This document shows, in pieces, positions 1-10,795 of a stretch of 64,000 bases of DNA; the first letter of the stretch is position 1; each line of letters begins with the position of its first letter. The position numbers were made by a program, and so were the translations under genes. The stretch spans positions 6,997,491-7,061,490 of the forward strand of contig CM046845.1 in assembly GCA_025618425.1 (NCBI GenBank), given 5' to 3'. Below the pieces are notes generated by a model. The model worked only from the letters and a program-made list of their open reading frames with translations, had not been told where the DNA came from and ran no database searches. The DNA comes from Heliocidaris tuberculata. Taxonomy: Eukaryota; Echinodermata; Echinoidea; Camarodonta; Echinometridae.

Positions 1-234
1 GCTTAATCTCGGACTCCTATCGATTTTCTTCCCCTTTCCATCCCACATTACGTCTTAGGGTGGATGGCGGATGATGAGGAAAGGATGCATCCTAAGAATG
101 AACTCCCCGTGAACCTGGACGTCGCTCTGGAAATTATCGAGACATGTTCGGCAATGTTAAGGGTCGTTATTCGCCGAGCGGGATTATTGGGCGGTAAATT
201 GGGAGAAGAGGGGAGAAGCGAGACTAATAGATGA

Positions 235-239
235 AGAGG

Positions 240-284
<45 letters not shown>

Positions 285-330
285 GAGAGAGGGAGAGAGA
301 GAGAGAGAAAGGGAGAGAGGGAGGGATACT
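235..330. repeat. GA polypurine array
   Basis: An interrupted (GA)n tract with a few GGG and AAA breaks. ORFs across it are Arg/Glu or Ser/Leu low-complexity reads. Confidence 0.95.
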
Positions 331-412
331 GGAGAGTCACGGAGAGACAGGGGGAGACAGTGAGTATTAAAACGATGATTTTTATCAGCATCCCCTCGGC
401 GGCGAGTAGCCA

Positions 413-773
413 AATCGCAGAAAAATACTTAAATTTGATAAACATAATTCTAAACGTAATCCAATATTTTCTTCAGTAGAAAACGGGATAACTGTAAGGC
501 CTATTCATTATCAGCAAATAGGCCTGATTGTTGTAAATATATAGGCCTATACCGACTAGAGACAAAATATAGCATCGAGAAGGAAAATCGCAGAAAAATA
601 CTTTTAAATGTGATATAGAAATTTTAGATATAATCCAATATCATCTTCAATACAAAACGGTTTAACTATTTAGGCCTATTCATTATCAACAAATATGTAT
701 AACAGTTGCAAATACATATATGTATATAGGCCTATAATCAAATACAGACAAAATATAGCACTGAGAAGGAAAA
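413..773. repeat. Tandem duplication, ~173 and ~188 bp units
   Basis: Two diverged direct copies (413-585 and 586-773) both begin AATCGCAGAAAAATACTT, share GGCCTATTCATTATCA in the middle, and end with GACAAAATATAGCA and GAGAAGGAA. Each contains AGGCCTAT motifs. No ORF is shared. Confidence 0.85.
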
Positions 774-828
774 TTAAGAACTAAAAAAATATGAGACTCA
801 GTGTCACATAGTCAGAAAATGTGGGAGA

Positions 829-870
829 AAAGGAGAGAGAGAGATAGAGAGGGAGGGAGGGAGAGAAAGG

Positions 871-906
<36 letters not shown>

Positions 907-908
907 TG
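829..908. repeat. GA polypurine array
   Basis: Interrupted (GA)n with GGGA blocks. Confidence 0.95.
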
Positions 909-1079
909 AGGAGAATGCGTATACGAGAGAGGGGTTGATTTCGATTGAAATGAACTTTGCAGGGTATTCTAAATGACAAAAAATGGCCTACATTCTACTG
1001 CATGTTTATCCGACGGTTGATGAATTCATTCTGGCAATCAAGACGAGGATGTTTTGGCGTTTAAGGCCTTTTCCTCTTT

Positions 1080-1345
1080 ATCTTCCCTCCCCCCCCCCCC
1101 CTCCCCTCCCACTGCCTCTCCCTCTCTCTTTCTCTCTCTCTCCCTCCCTCTCTCTCTCTCTCACGCACCTTTTCTCACTCTCTTTCTCTCTTTCTCTTTC
1201 TCACCCAAACTCAAACTCAAACTCTCGCACACACCATCTCTCTTATTAGTCACTCACTTTTCCTTTCTCTTTTCCCTTTTCATCTTTCTTTGTCTTTTCC
1301 CTTTCCATCTTTCTCTCTTTTCAGTGTCTTGTTTCATTCCGTTTT
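1080..1345. repeat. C run and CT-rich tract
   Basis: A 16-base C run followed by about 110 bp of (CT)n and a pyrimidine-rich tail. The opposite strand bias to the GA arrays at 235 and 829. Confidence 0.9.
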
Positions 1346-3689
1346 ACATACTTTTTCGCAAACGATGAGATAGTATTAGGTAGATCATTTTGTTGATGAA
1401 CAGCACTGGAAGATAAAGCACACGGATATACATTCGTAAATGAATTATCAAATTGAACTAAACGAAAATACATTCAATCAAATTTATTGCTAATCCTTGG
1501 CAGATTTGATTACAAACACTTCAGACTCTTTATTTATTGAATATTGATGTATGTTCCGCTGGTTGATGGAGTGTCTCATGTAATATTTATCCGAAAAGGT
1601 CATCGAATGGTAAAGACATGAGTCAGTGGTTCTTTGTTGAACCCGTTCATAATGAGGGTTGAAGATCTGTTTTTGTCGGAAGAGATCATCGACTGGGAAT
1701 AATCTTGTGAAGAAAAAAAAAAAAAAGGCTTGTGATTATGTAAGAGGTTTCTGAGAAAAATGTCTGCGATGTGAATGCAGTATATCAAGATGTTGTGTAA
1801 TATTATGTATATTCATCTTAAAGACTTTAAGTAAACTTAAGCGGAGAGGTGCTTGTTTGAAAATGCGCAGCTTAAAGATATATGACGGAATCAAAATTAA
1901 TAAGTGGGTACTTTTTTCTCATGACATACACGATGTAAATCACGCTATAGAAATCAAAAGTCACAAAATATCCATCGTATATACAGAGAAAGATACTGCA
2001 CAATGAAAATACATTATTTGAATAAATTAATCAAGCAAAATTTATACCACTATGACGATTTAATTTCATTTTTGCTTACTACTAAAACCTTACATTTTCA
2101 TACACTGTTTTCCTGCCTAATAGTCAGATATTCCATGTTACTAGTTTTCTTCTTTTTTTTTCTTGAGGGTTGGTTGTCACGTACCTATATGTCGGTCTCT
2201 GTGACATTAAGAGAAATGAAAACATTAATAATAATAATTTTAAAAAATTCCGGTATTTTGTGTGTAACACGTTATGTATGTACTTGGGGGCCATGTAAGA
2301 ATCAGTGATGGGTAAAGAGTTTACTCGTGGACAGTGCACTCCTTTACCGATTAGCTGACACGCCATGGGCCGTAACATTCGCTAGTACGTTGTTTTTAAA
2401 TCGTGCATCGAATGTCTCCCTGCCGAAGATATGGACAAATTAATCTGCCACTAGGGATGTTTGCTTGTACGCGAGAAGCTTCTGTACGATATAGAATTCG
2501 GCAAACGAGAAGCTTGAAAATGAAACTTAAGCATACAACTCACGGTGATGAAAAAAAATGAACGTTGATACTAGTGATAATTGCTGTATACTAGTAATCC
2601 CTGTTATTAGTTTTTTAAAGGCGATATGATAGTAATAACAGTGAATAATGTTATTTATTCATTACAAAATCATTTCTTGAAAATTATCTTGATATTCTGA
2701 TGTATCCTTTTAGCTTTAATACAATACATGAGGTATCTGCTAGAATGTATGGTATACATAGTAACTTGTGCAATGGTGCAGCTTGGGTCATGACATTTAG
2801 GGGGCAACGGCATCACGAGGGGGGGGGGGCGTGATCGGTCTTACTCGACGAATGAAATGCGAATTAACCAATTCATTGTTCAGGGGATGTGGGAGGGGTT
2901 GTAGTGTCTTCTTTTCATCTTTCATTTCACCCTCTCATTCTCTTTATCTTTGTCTCCTTTTATTTTCTTTCTGTTCTTTCCAATTTTATTTGAGGGCGGC
3001 ACGTGCCCTCATGCTCTCCTAGCTATACGCCTCTGACTGCGTGCACGGATGTTACTATGGACTATGTAATGGACGGGGCAAAGAGTTCATGTCTCTCAGG
3101 GCAAGTTAACTTCGTATATTGAGACATGGCCTTTTAAAAATAAAACAGATCACTATGAGGACGTCGAGGTGTCTCTGTTGCGATTGCTTGTGTAATTTTT
3201 AGCCTAGAATAAGCATGGTAAGTAATAAATTTAATTAATGTAGGACTCTTATTAAACATTCTTTTAAAAAAAATAATTTAGAAATTTGCAAAATTATGTT
3301 TAGTTGAAATTTAGTGTTATTTTATAGACATGTTCATATCAAGATATTTTTCGTCTGTGGATGAAAAATATGGATAAATTTCATATGTCGTACCGGACAC
3401 TTTGCACGGAATTGCCCTATAGCTTGTTATTATTCAATCAACTTAATTCAAGAATCTCTACAAATATAGATTGACAAAAATAGTCTTGAAATAGCATATG
3501 ATTTAAGATACTAAATGTCGATGTATTGACAAGATGAGTGTATACTATTAGTCAGATAAAGAATAGATTTAATTAAAAATTTCAAATATTTAATTGTTAA
3601 GAAGAATATAAACAAACAATCTGAACAATTAGAATATGTGAGGACTGTTATATTGAACAGTAACTGATTACAAAGATGATTCACAAAAC
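1346..3689. other. AT-rich intergenic DNA, no gene seen
   Basis: I see no exon with convincing coding content, no RNA gene and no clear repeat apart from a G run at 2820-2830. The ORFs are short and low in complexity or poly-Phe/Lys rich. Confidence 0.5.
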
Positions 3690-3693
3690 AAAG

Positions 3694-3880
3694 AACACGA
3701 TAAAAACTATTTTCGAAAAATCAACTCAAGGCAATTTCAATAGCCCTGTCTGTCACCTTTAGAAATGTGCGAACATTACAATGGCGTATTACGTAATCTG
3801 AATATGATTTCTATGGGCGGTACAATATGCCTTTGAAATTGCCCTTGAGTTTATTTTTCGAAAGTAGTTTTTATCGTGTT
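3694..3880 (+). mobile_element. 187-bp MITE, AACACGAT family, copy 1
   Basis: Terminal inverted repeats begin AACACGATAAAAACTA and extend over 40 bp with minor differences. The element is flanked by AAAG on both sides (3690-3693 and 3881-3884), an apparent 4-bp target duplication. A second copy lies inverted at 35585-35770. It is non-coding. The superfamily is not certain; 4-bp duplications occur in a few DNA transposon groups such as Chapaev or Sola. Confidence 0.9.
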
Positions 3881-4028
3881 AAAGAAAAAAATATCAAATC
3901 GGAGAGCAAGGCTCAAACGAAATAGCTTGGAATATAACCGGAGACAGCAACAGAAAAAGGAATACACAATAAAAGGCAAGGGGTACTCAGTGAAACTTGA
4001 AATGCATATAATATATACCTGCTTTGAA

Positions 4029-4065
<37 letters not shown>
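4029..4065. repeat. TA microsatellite
   Basis: About 18 TA units directly abutting the left arm of the long inverted repeat. Confidence 0.97.
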
Positions 4066-4067
<2 letters not shown>

Positions 4068-4696
4068 GAAAGAAATGTCACTATGAGACGGTCGTAGCTT
4101 TTATTGTCCTCCTTTATTTGTCAATCTTTCGATCAATGATCTTCATCAGGACTGTATAAAAACACAAAATGATGGCTGACATTTACATCGGAATATACAT
4201 TTCAATTTCTTACAATGGTTAAGTACTAATCAATATAATTATAGTAATGTTAATTATGTTGTTCATTATTATAATGATTATTATTATTATCATTATTGTT
4301 ATTGTTACGCCTGTTATTATTACTGTTATTATTAATATTATTATTAATATTATTATTATTATTAGTAGTAGTAGTAGTAGTAGTATATTATTAACATCAT
4401 CATTATTATAAATTTGCATATTTTTTAAAAGAATAAAATAATCAATGTGTGAAAAGATACTTGCATGTCTATATTTACAAAGCTATTTCTGTAAATAATA
4501 TTTCTATGAATATTTACAAACAATATAGATAATTTCTTACCATTGTAAGAAATTGAAATGTATATTCCGATGTAAATGTCAGCCATCATTTTGTGTTTTT
4601 ATACAGTCCTGATGAAGATCATTGATCGAAAGCTTGACAAATAAAGGAGGACAATAAAAGCTACGACCGTCTCATAGTGACATTTCTTTCATTATA
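4062..4696. repeat. Long inverted repeat, 158-bp arms
   Basis: Arms 4062-4219 and 4539-4696 are near-perfect reverse complements (at least one mismatch). The spacer is AT-rich and holds an ATT/AGT triplet tract. Each arm contains CCTGATGAAG, a 4-bp stem GATC-ATT-GATC, then GAAAG, resembling a hammerhead ribozyme core, followed by AAATAAA. The layout recalls the inverted ends of Penelope-like retroelements, but no reverse transcriptase is present. Confidence 0.9.
4262..4410. repeat. ATT/TAG triplet array in the loop
   Basis: Imperfect (ATT)n with a block of seven or so TAG units. It forms the loop region of the long inverted repeat. Confidence 0.85.
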
Positions 4697-4754
4697 CCTT
4701 CCATTAAAACAACTATGAGTGACCACCAGCGTTGTGTTCGAGGAACATTTCTTG

Positions 4755-4756
<2 letters not shown>

Positions 4757-4822
<66 letters not shown>
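4757..4822. repeat. TA microsatellite
   Basis: About 33 TA units lying between the two fold-back repeats. Confidence 0.97.
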
Positions 4823-4825
<3 letters not shown>

Positions 4826-4850
4826 TATAGTGCACGTATTGGCAAAATTA

Positions 4851-5066
4851 ATAAACAAGAAGAACACAGTAGAAATGCATTATTTGCCAACTGAAATTTA
4901 TTCGATCCGAATTTTCGGGGGCCTCCCCCTTCTTCAGGGATAAAAGCTTACATTGTAAGTGATTGTAAGTTTTTATCCCTGAAGAAGGGGGAGTTCCCCG
5001 AAAATTCGGATCGAATAAATTTCATTTGGCAATTTATGCATTTCTACTGTGTTCTTCTTATTTGTA
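4851..5066. repeat. Second fold-back repeat, ~105-bp arms
   Basis: Arms of about 105 bp are separated by only a few bases near 4957. Each arm reads CCTGAAGAAG, then a G5/C5-type stem, GAAAATTCGGATCG and AATAAA. The stem is GGGGG-AGG-CCCCC on one arm and GGGGG-AGT-TCCCC on the other, so pairing is kept through a G-U wobble. The order of motifs parallels the repeat at 4062-4696. Confidence 0.88.
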
Positions 5067-5077
5067 TATATAAATAA

Positions 5078-5080
<3 letters not shown>

Positions 5081-5117
<37 letters not shown>
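5081..5117. repeat. TA microsatellite
   Basis: About 18 TA units closing the right side of the second fold-back repeat. Confidence 0.95.
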
Positions 5118-5120
<3 letters not shown>

Positions 5121-6684
5121 TTGTTTCTATGTACATAATTTGTATGTAAATAATTTACAAAATCATATAACCTTTCTAGTCGTTAGAAATATAGGAGGCT
5201 TAGTAATTTCTAGGTTACTGTATTTCCATTTTTCGTTTAAAATAAAAAGCCTTTCTTTCAAATACCCAACGGAAGAATATCATTGCTAGCTTTGGACAAC
5301 AAATGTAAAAAGCTTTCCTCATAATAAATAAAAGCCTGTATTCCCGAACCGCTCTTCTACTATACTGATACTTACGTCATGCTGCACGTCATAAATAAAG
5401 AAGAACACGTGATTATCTCATCCAAAATGGCGCGTGTCGGACGAATGTGACGGCGTACAAAGCAACTCTGCATTTGTGTCACGTGACAATGCTGGTGTTT
5501 GCAAGGCTTATATGCGTGCTGTATGTGTATTATTAATTTACCGAGTTTAACTGTATAGACAGACTTAATAATGCGCCATGTGGAAAAGTAAAACCCCTTT
5601 TTGACTGATCGCATACAGAAACTTGAGCGGGATTTGCACTTCAGTGAAATGGCGCCATCTCTCATGTATAGCTCTGTACAGGAACAAAGTTTTGCACGAA
5701 GCTGAATTATTTTTTGGTCATGACTAAGCTTTAGGTGCAATCTAAAGGTCATGTACATGTCATTGTCATAATAAACTCCCATGAGATTATTGGCTATAGA
5801 GTTTTATAAGCTTTAAAAAGCAATTCATCTAGAAACGATAGACAACTGAACATGGAGACTTTACTTAACTTTTTTTGTAGCATTCTTTATTGCATTCATT
5901 CATTACAAATGAAAAATCATACATCTTCATTTTTAGTTGATGTACATAACATATCACAATGTAAAAAAAATTATATAGCCTTCAGAAATACGTAATGAAT
6001 TTAAATACATAGTACACAGTGCACTCAAATTAATTATACTGAATTAATATCATAGATCATAGCCTTCCCTTCCCCCTCCCCCAACAAACAAACAACAACC
6101 ACACAAACAAGCAAAACAGACAAACAAAAAGAAGAAAAGAGAAGAGGGCAGTCTATAGCGGCAGAAGTTATGTTAACAGAAGTTAACAGAAATCGATAGC
6201 TGGTGGATAACGTGCAGGGTCGGGTATTAAAAATTGTATTTTCAAGCTCATTTTTAAAAATAATTTACTTGAGAACATACGTGTTATAGCAATTATCATT
6301 ACCAATGATTTTTTTAAAAATGATATTTAGCAAGGAAAAACTCCATTTGTGGAATTAAAAAAGGGGTCCGAAAAGTGAATCGTGTGGATGTGACGGGTTG
6401 AAAGAACAAAATTATGGCTAACTCTAATAAATTAAGAACCTTCTTATCAGTTATTCCAAAAGGTAAGAAGGGGTAAGGTAGGGATGACATCGCTTCAACC
6501 AACAGCGAAAGGTGAACGTCTCTCATACCAGACCCATTTAGTGACGTGAGTAATGAGTCACTTTGATGACGAAATGAGACAGACGAATAATGCCGCCCAG
6601 ATGCCGCCATCTCAGAAGATGAAAAGGGAGAATATTGGGGAAAGACATCCCAAAATAATGAGAAGGAGATGCAGGAGCATCGCT
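5118..6684. other. Intergenic DNA, possible LINE 3' tail on minus
   Basis: A 136-codon minus ORF at 5372-5782 has no recognised features and no splice support. The reverse strand of 5880-5930 has AATAAAG followed by an A-rich end, which could be an old LINE tail. Otherwise nothing is recognised. Confidence 0.35.
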
Positions 6685-6878
6685 AGAGGGGGTGTTAGGG
6701 TGTAACACCCCTCCCTCATTAAAATATTTCAGTCGGCAAATTCGACATTTTTTATAGGCTGTTGGCAAACCTTTTTTTTTTTTTTTTTTTTTTTTTGCTT
6801 GTTGGAAAATTTGTAGCTACCTTGAAGGCAAATTTGGTCCAACACTCCCATTCAAAATGGTTCTGCGGCTCCCCCGAT
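6685..6878. mobile_element. Dispersed repeat, GGCAAATTTGGTC family
   Basis: Contains C/G-rich ends, several GTTGGCAAA and GGCAAATTTGGTCC motifs, a T run at 6772-6796 and the end CATTCAAAATGGTTCT. The same order of motifs recurs at 54800-55008 and in part at 22990-23130, showing a dispersed non-coding repeat. Confidence 0.7.
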
Positions 6879-6995
6879 GAGAAGAAAGAGAGGAAATAAC
6901 CTCCTACCCTTTATGAAAGGATGATTGGGTTTAAAGCAAGATGGATGAATGGCAAAATGTGTCGCAGTTCACGCCAAGACCGCGCGGTCACCCGC

Positions 6996-7345
6996 ATCCA
7001 GAAATCTACCATGACGGGTAGTGGTAGGAGGGGTGGAATGCATCGCACCCTGAGATGTGGGAGGATGGTGGTATACAAGACACGAGGGGGTCATCTGCAC
7101 CCAGAAATCTACCAGTGATGGGTAGTGGTAGGAGGAGTGGAATGCATCACACCCTGAGATGTGGGAGGATGGTGGTATACAAGACACGAGGGGGTCATCT
7201 GTACCCAGAAATCTACCAGTCATGGGTAGTAGTAGGAGGGATGGAATGAATCGCACCCTGAGGTGTGGGAGGATGCTGGTGTCTAGTCTGCACCTTCAAC
7301 TCTACCAATGATGGTAGTATTAGGATGGGTGGAATGCATCTTTTC
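6996..7345. repeat. Minisatellite, ~104-bp unit, 3.5 copies
   Basis: Units begin CCAGAAATCTACCA and run through GGTAGGAGGRGTGGAATG, CACCCTGAGATGTGGGAGG and CACGAGGGGGTCATCTG. Copies start near 6996, 7098 and 7202 with a decayed one from 7291. The period is not a multiple of three, so the ORFs running across it are incidental. Confidence 0.92.
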
Positions 7346-7546
7346 TATGTTGGGGGGGGGGGGGAATGGTTCTATTTCACTAGTAACTTTTCACCCTTAA
7401 ATCCGTGCTAGATTACTAGTAAAGCTGATCCAATTCCTCAGAATTTTAAAAGAGCTATATTGTAAAATGAAATAGAACAGTCATCGTGAGAGATAAAGTA
7501 GTCACTTTCCACATTACAAGAAGTAAAAGAACAAGAAGAACAGGAA

Positions 7547-7664
7547 GAACAAGAAAAACGAGAAGAAGAAGAAGAAAAAAGAAAAAGAAGAATACAAATA
7601 AGAAGTAGAAGGAGGAGGAGGAGGAGGAGGAGGAGAAGAAGAAGAAGAAGAAGAAGAAGAAGAA

Positions 7665-7696
<32 letters not shown>

Positions 7697-7733
7697 AGAA
7701 GAAGAAAAGGAAGAAGAAGAAGATGAAGAAGAA

Positions 7734-7765
<32 letters not shown>

Positions 7766-7852
7766 AGAAGAAGAAAAGGAAGAAGAAGAAGATGAAGAAG
7801 AAGAAGAAGAAGAAGAAGAAGAAGAAGAAGAAGAAGAAGAAGAAGAAGAAGA
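7547..7852. repeat. GAA/AAG array with higher-order period
   Basis: About 300 bp of (AAG)n. Interruptions GAGGAAG, GAAAAGG and AGATGAAG recur at a 69-bp spacing (7686 and 7755), so part of the array was duplicated as a block. Confidence 0.95.
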
Positions 7853-8757
7853 CTCTGCTAATCACCTTTATCATTACTCGCAGTTATGATCTTTTAGGGT
7901 GTTAATGTTGATCCACCTACGATATTCATTTCATTCTATTCTTAACATCGGAACTTTAAAAAACACGACAAAGCTCCTTTTTCCACACTCACTGTTTTAT
8001 ATGCCTAACACAGTTCTATTTTGGGTTACATAAAAACATAGAGCAGAAACTCCCGTTTGTAATTGCAAATTTTCATTTTAAAACATTAATAAGTAATAAA
8101 AGAAATTAAAACACCACAGGCATGTTTTCACATGTAATATGACTCTCTGCCGCTATATATGTGAAGAAACTTTAATTCAGTTCACTAAAATGTGCTTCAG
8201 GGGAATGCAATACACACCAATTAAGGAAAGAAAGAAGTATATTTTTTAAAGATGTATTTTTTTTTTCTTTCGTTTTTTTAAATGTTTATTTTATCCCCAT
8301 GCCCTGGAGGTATTAACGCATATCCTTCTCTTCTTATTCACCCGTATCAACTCGCTAAGGATTGTGAATAACAAAATATATACATCAATTAGTAAAGGAA
8401 AATAGCAACTTAATGAGAAACTACTGTTCTTCCTCGCGGGTGTGAAAATAATTGGAAAAGGGGAGCTGGATGTGTCTGAAATTGTGCTTTTTTTTTCTCT
8501 CTCACTTTTTTTTTTTTTTTTTTTTGAGTTTGGATTGTCCATTTCGTAGAGCATCTTCCTGCAAGTCATCCTGAGTCAGCTGGCATATTAGCTGAAGAAC
8601 TCGCCCTGTTTCAGTCCTTATGGTGAGGTTGATGTCTGAGATTTAATCCGCAGTGTCTGGTTGCAAAGCATGAGTAAACTGTCGTGTTAGGGAAATTAAA
8701 ACCCGGCCAGTGTCCCGTCTGGTGCTCCCGGCATCCCTGCAGTGTGGAGCGGAGCGG
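7853..8757. other. Intergenic DNA with T runs, no gene seen
   Basis: AT-rich with T runs at 8258-8280 and 8508-8525. I see no coding exon, RNA gene or named repeat. Confidence 0.45.
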
Positions 8758-9395
8758 ATGAGGATTGGAAATGTTAGGGGATACTGGAGATGGGCAGATG
8801 AGGTGGAAGATACGAAGAGAAAGAAGAACAAAAAGAGATATTTTGAAGGAGGAGAGGGGTGATTAAAGATGTTATGGAATACTACATGGAGCTGGGTGGG
8901 GTGATAAGGATGATACGGAGAGAAGGAAGAACGAAAGCGATATTTTGAAGGAGGAGAAGGAGGAATGGGTAGTGGAGCTTGGTAGATGAGAAAATGAAAT
9001 GTGAAGATAAGGCAGAAAGAGAAAGAAAGAGGAAATATAAATTTTGAAGGAGGAGAATGATAAAAATTGAAAATATTAGGTGATATTGGAGCTAACGAGA
9101 TGATGAGGATGATAGGAAGAGAAAGAAGACCTAAAAAGATTATTGTGAAGGAGGAGAAGGACGAGGATTTTTTAAAATGTCACGGGATTTTTGAGCTAGG
9201 CAGAAGAGCAGGATGATACGAAAAGAAGGAAGAAAAAAAAAGATTTGTTTTAAAGGAGGAGAAGGATAATGAGGATTGGGGATATTAGGGGATATTTGGA
9301 GGTGTGAGGATGATACGAAATAAAAAAAAAGAAATAAGAATGAGAAGAATGAAAGAGATTTTGAAGGAGTATAGAAGGATGAAAGTATAGGAAGT
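8758..9395. repeat. Diverged purine-rich tandem repeat, 100-110 bp
   Basis: TTTTGAAGGAGGAGAAGG or a close variant recurs near 8842, 8942, 9042, 9147, 9252 and 9362. Between them come GGGATATTGGAGCT-like, GATGATACG and AGAGAAAGAAGA blocks. About six copies with spacing of 100-110 bp. Confidence 0.85.
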
Positions 9396-9636
9396 GAGAA
9401 GGCTAAACATGATTAAAGGATTAGTTTAGATAAATTTTTCAAATGAAACAAAAGAATGGATACATGGAAGTATGGATTTAGGAGCTCAACAAATGTATGG
9501 TTACAAAGTAATCTCCGAAAACCCAATAGCCATACCTGAAGTACCCAAGAATGTGCCCCTTAAAATTTTCAACCCAAAAGGCACCTCATGCACAATTGTG
9601 ATAACCATTTTCTTTTCGCTAGTCAGATAGCCATAG

Positions 9637-9646
9637 GAATTGTGCC

Positions 9647-9685
<39 letters not shown>

Positions 9686-9708
9686 GACAAGATCCGCTCC
9701 TGTTCTCA
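9637..9708. mobile_element. Dispersed repeat fragment, GAATTGTGCCCC type
   Basis: GAATTGTGCCCC, a T run of about 28, ACAAAGACAAGATCCGCTCC. Related fragments with the same two ends are at 10736-10795 and 26015-26070. Confidence 0.5.
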
Positions 9709-10201
9709 AAAGTTCTCAAGGAAATACGACGAGGGATATGTTGGAGATAAGCTTGATGAATAAAAATAGGAGATGGACAAAAGATCAGACATGACTAACA
9801 AAATAAAAGTAAATGCTTTACTTTTCATAAGCCTGTAGGAGGTCGATGTTTCTGAAGCGTGTCGGATTTTGACGGACGCTCTTAAGGGAATTCAAGATGG
9901 AATGAAAGAATTATCGACAGGCAAATCGGATCATATCTATCGGATAAAACTTTGTCAAGGAAATTAAAAAAAAAAAAACTATCAGTAAGTGACCAGAAAA
10001 GGCACAAAAGAGAATGTACTTTATAATGGCGGCACTGGCGTTATTTTTTAAAAATTTTGTTTGGTTTGGTTGTTTTGGTTTTGTAGGGAGGGGGGATCGG
10101 CCCGTGCCTCTGCCTGAAACGCCAGTGGCATACATTAAGTACACAACCCTAGGATTGTGTGCCCTGTTCAACCAAAAGGCACTTGGAAATATAAAGAACT
10201 A
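9709..10201. other. Intergenic DNA, no gene seen
   Basis: AT-rich with an A run near 9966-9978. Nothing recognisable beyond short incidental ORFs. Confidence 0.4.
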
Positions 10202-10376
10202 TTTCCTTCTTCTTCTTCTTCTTCTTCTTCTTCTTCTTCTTCTTCTTCTTTTTCTTCTTCTCCTTCTTCTTCTTCTTCTTCTTCTTCTTCTTCTTCTTCT
10301 TCTTCTTCTTCTTCTTCTTCTTCTTCTTCTTTTTTTCTTCTTCTTCTTCTTCTTTTTCTTCTTCTTCTTCTTTTCA
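10202..10376. repeat. CTT array
   Basis: About 170 bp of (CTT)n with a few TTT interruptions, the complement type of the GAA array at 7547. Confidence 0.97.
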
Positions 10377-10545
10377 GATTCAGATTCAAAATACATTTAT
10401 TTCCTTCCCATAATCATATAAATACAAAATGAAATGTACATTCACAAAAACATGGTGGAAGGAAGCGAGGGTCTCAGGAAGCACATGGCTTGTAGCGGGG
10501 TCGCCTTTACAATAAATATTTACATGTATAATATTATACAACAAT
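10377..10545 (-). mobile_element. LINE-like 3' end
   Basis: On the minus strand the sequence ends AAATAAATGTATTTTGAATC and then repeated TGAATC units, a form typical of non-LTR retrotransposon 3' tails such as CR1/L2-like elements. Only the non-coding tail is present; no reverse transcriptase is seen. Confidence 0.5.
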
Positions 10546-10552
10546 TTCAACA

Positions 10553-10591
10553 TACCCCCCCCCCCCCAAAAAAAAAAAAAAAAAAAAAAAA
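10553..10591. repeat. C run next to A run
   Basis: About 14 C followed by about 24 A and a GGGGGG block. Confidence 0.9.
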
Positions 10592-10735
10592 GGGGGGTAA
10601 AAAAGAAAAGAGAAAGAAAAAAGAAAAAGGAAAAAGGGGAAAAAAGGATAGGGAAAGGAAATCTGCAATATGTGCTTCTTCTTCTCTTTCTTCTTCGTAT
10701 TCTTTTTTTTTTTTTTTTTTTCGCTTGGTGTCAGA

Positions 10736-10795
10736 AATTTTTCTGAATTGTGTCCCACCCCCTTTTACGAAATCCTGGATTCGCTCTTGGATGCA
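10736..10795. mobile_element. Dispersed repeat fragment, GAATTGTGTCCC type
   Basis: TTTCTGAATTGTGTCCCACC, CTTTTACGAAATCCTGGATT, then CGCTCTTGG. It matches 26015-26070 closely. Confidence 0.6.

Noticed and set aside
5372..5782. 136-codon minus ORF
   Set aside because: No recognisable motif, no splice or promoter support, Cys/His spacing does not fit a known finger.
6921..7256. Overlapping ORFs through the 104-bp repeat
   Set aside because: The unit length is not a multiple of three and both strands are open; a minisatellite explains them.
7455..7905. Long ORFs of poly-Phe or poly-Lys on both strands
   Set aside because: They are translations of the GAA array; no unique sequence, start context or splice signals.
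10014..10432. ORFs up to 135 codons of Leu, Ser, Glu or Arg runs
   Set aside because: Products of the CTT array read in different frames.
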